Origin: Planococcus sp. CP5-4_YE
Lineage (GTDB): Bacteria > Bacillota > Bacilli > Bacillales_A > Planococcaceae
Direction of reading: 5' to 3'
Assembly (NCBI RefSeq): GCF_019042655.1
Contig: NZ_JAHPZO010000001.1
Span: 372,001-436,000, forward strand
DNA length: 64,000 nt
Under the pieces are notes generated by a model. It did no database searches and was not told the origin of the DNA. It was given only the letters and a program-made list of their open reading frames with translations. The first letter of the stretch is position 1, and each line of letters starts with the position of its first letter. This document shows positions 62,587 through 64,000 of this stretch, one piece after another. The translations under genes and the position numbers were made by a program.

Positions 62587-64000
62587 TTATAGCAGGCTGT
62601 AAAGGCGTATTTCTGGATTCTTATCTTGGAACCAGCGCGTGGCAAAATCATTTTCGAATAAGAACACCAGATTGTCGTAACGGTCTTTGACCAGCATCGA
62701 GCGTCCGCTTGACATCGACTCTTTGACGTCTTCTTCGTTTTCGATCCAACGTGCAATTTTATTGCCGACAGGCTCCATTCTTACATCGACATTGTACTCG
62801 TTTTTCATTCGATGCTCGAACACTTCAAACTGAAGCTGACCGACCGCACCAAGAATAACTTCTTCTAAGTGTAACGTTTTATAATACTGAATAGCCCCTT
62901 CTTGCACGAGCTGCAAAATCCCTTTGTGGAAATGTTTCTGCTTCATGACGTTTTTCGCCGTCACTTTCATGAACAATTCTGGGGTGAACTGAGGCAAAGC
63001 CTCGAATTCGAATTTCTTGCCGCTTGTGATGGTGTCGCCAATCTGGTAATTCCCAACATCGTGCAGCCCGATAATATCACCAGCGACGGCTTCAGAGACC
63101 ATTTCCCGGTCATCCGCCAAAAATTGTGTCGTCTGGGATAACTTAAACGATTTACCAGTTCTGGATAGGGTAACGTTCATGCCGCGGTCGAATTTCCCTG
63201 AGACAATCCGGACAAAAGCGATGCGGTCGCGGTGTGCCGGGTTCATATTGGCTTGGATTTTAAAGACAAATCCTGAAAACGGCGTTTCAACCGGGTCAAC
63301 GATGTCTTCTTGCTTCGTCAAGCGCGGCTGTGGCTGCGGTGCAAATTGCAGATATGTCTCGAGGAAGGTTTCCACACCAAAATTGGCAAGTGCGGAGCCG
63401 AAGAAGACCGGCGTTAATTCCCCTTTTTTCACGCGGTCGATGGAAAAGTCGTTTCCTGCTTCTTCCAGTAATTCGATATCTTCAAGCGCTTGTGTGTAAT
63501 AGGAAGTTTTCGTCATTTCATGCTCACCGATGAGATGCCCATTCTCATCAAGATCCATGAAACGGTCGCCATCCGTGCGGAACGGTTCCACGCGTTTATT
63601 ATAGCGGTCATAAATCCCCATGAATTCTTTCCCCATGCCGATCGGCCAGTTCATCGCGTAGGACTGGATGCCAAGCACTTCTTCCAACTCTTCCATCAAC
63701 TCAAGCGGCTCTTTCCCCTGGCGATCCATTTTGTTGATGAATGTAAAAATCGGGATGCCACGCATTTTACAGACTTTGAATAATTTTACGGTCTGTGCTT
63801 CGATCCCTTTAGCGACATCAATGATCATGACAGCACTATCGACTGCCATCAGCGTCCGGTAAGTGTCTTCACTGAAATCCTGGTGTCCAGGAGTATCGAG
63901 GATGTTGACGCGGTGCCCTGAATAATCGAATTGCATGACAGATGAAGTAACGGAAATGCCACGCTGCTTCTCGATTTCCATCCAGTCGGATGTGGCGAAT
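62587..64000 (-). CDS. prfC: Peptide chain release factor 3 (5' end outside window)
   Basis: About 470 residues are visible and the frame is open to the right edge, beginning [20 protein letters not shown]. This is RF3 region G2, so roughly 50 N-terminal residues with the P-loop are missing. G3 is [14 protein letters not shown] and G4 is [10 protein letters not shown]3 is a GTPase that recycles RF1 and RF2 from the ribosome. The Met at 63981 is internal ([10 protein letters not shown]) and is not the start. Confidence 0.95.
   Translation of the reverse strand, partial: FATSDWMEIEKQRGISVTSSVMQFDYSGHRVNILDTPGHQDFSEDTYRTLMAVDSAVMIIDVAKGIEAQTVKLFKVCKMRGIPIFTFINKMDRQGKEPLELMEELEEVLGIQSYAMNWPIGMGKEFMGIYDRYNKRVEPFRTDGDRFMDLDENGHLIGEHEMTKTSYYTQALEDIELLEEAGNDFSIDRVKKGELTPVFFGSALANFGVETFLETYLQFAPQPQPRLTKQEDIVDPVETPFSGFVFKIQANMNPAHRDRIAFVRIVSGKFDRGMNVTLSRTGKSFKLSQTTQFLADDREMVSEAVAGDIIGLHDVGNYQIGDTITSGKKFEFEALPQFTPELFMKVTAKNVMKQKHFHKGILQLVQEGAIQYYKTLHLEEVILGAVGQLQFEVFEHRMKNEYNVDVRMEPVGNKIARWIENEEDVKESMSSGRSMLVKDRYDNLVFLFENDFATRWFQDKNPEIRLYSLL

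Noticed and set aside
63979-63981. ATG at 63981 as the start of prfC
   Set aside because: It lies inside the conserved [10 protein letters not shown] motif, and homology continues to the window edge.

Overview
The window is ordinary chromosomal DNA from a low-to-moderate GC Gram-positive of the order Bacillales, most likely Planococcaceae (Planococcus or a close relative; this is inference from gene order and protein style). Gene order follows two blocks known from Bacillus subtilis: ylbG-ylbF-ylbC-ctaGFEDCBA-pycA-ftsW-ylaN-ylaL-ylaI-ylaH-typA, then yktC-yktB-yktA-speA-pdhDCBA-ykyA-def-ykrA-rpoY-rnjA-ktrC, then ykuR-ykuQ-ccpC-ykuL-fadH-ykyB-ykwC-mhqR-ktrD-rsgI-sigI-ykoY. About 66 protein genes are supported. 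No rRNA, tRNA, CRISPR array, prophage or intact insertion sequence was seen.

Layout. 1-4.8 kb: small conserved genes (ylbG, ylbF, ylbC), a glycerophosphodiester phosphodiesterase, a YugN-like protein and an AI-2E-family membrane protein. 4.8-12.6 kb: biogenesis and structural genes of a caa3-type cytochrome c oxidase (ctaM-like, ctaG; ctaBCDEF; divergent ctaA for heme A). 12.6-19.3 kb: pyruvate carboxylase, FtsW, YlaN and small yla genes. 19.3-26.4 kb: typA, an inositol monophosphatase, small ykt genes, a nitronate monooxygenase-like flavoprotein and speA. 26.4-33.4 kb: a polysaccharide deacetylase lipoprotein and the pyruvate dehydrogenase operon pdhABCD with a clear promoter. 33.5-38.2 kb: def, a HAD phosphatase, a newly noticed 23-codon ORF, rpoY-rnjA and ktrC. 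38.2-44.3 kb: a cupin-type XRE regulator with potABCD (spermidine/putrescine uptake) and an MFS exporter. 44.3-54.5 kb: dapL-dapH, an MFS-ccpC pair, a c-di-AMP-type CBS protein, fadH, ykyB, a beta-hydroxyacid dehydrogenase, a CPBP protease, a MarR regulator and KtrD. 54.7-57 kb: the sigI-rsgI cell-envelope stress pair. 57.1-58.1 kb: a yybP-ykoY (Mn2+) riboswitch in front of a frameshifted TerC gene. 58.1-64 kb: an SDR oxidoreductase, an RND exporter and the 3' part of prfC.

Functional links. CtaA/B make heme A for CtaD, CtaG and the DUF420 protein help assemble the oxidase, and pycA, pdhABCD and CcpC bear on carbon flow into the citric acid cycle. KtrC, KtrD, the YkuL/DarB-like CBS protein and PycA are all from families tied to c-di-AMP. 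Polyamine synthesis (speA) and uptake (potABCD) are both present.

No multigene undescribed system was found. The signals most worth a second look are small: a candidate C-rich small RNA at about 51.5 kb with an 11-bp-period direct repeat upstream; a 23-residue basic peptide ORF at 35.1 kb; tandem DNA repeats encoding the disordered tail of RsgI; the one-base frameshift in ykoY behind an intact-looking riboswitch; and several palindromic or direct-repeat candidate operators.
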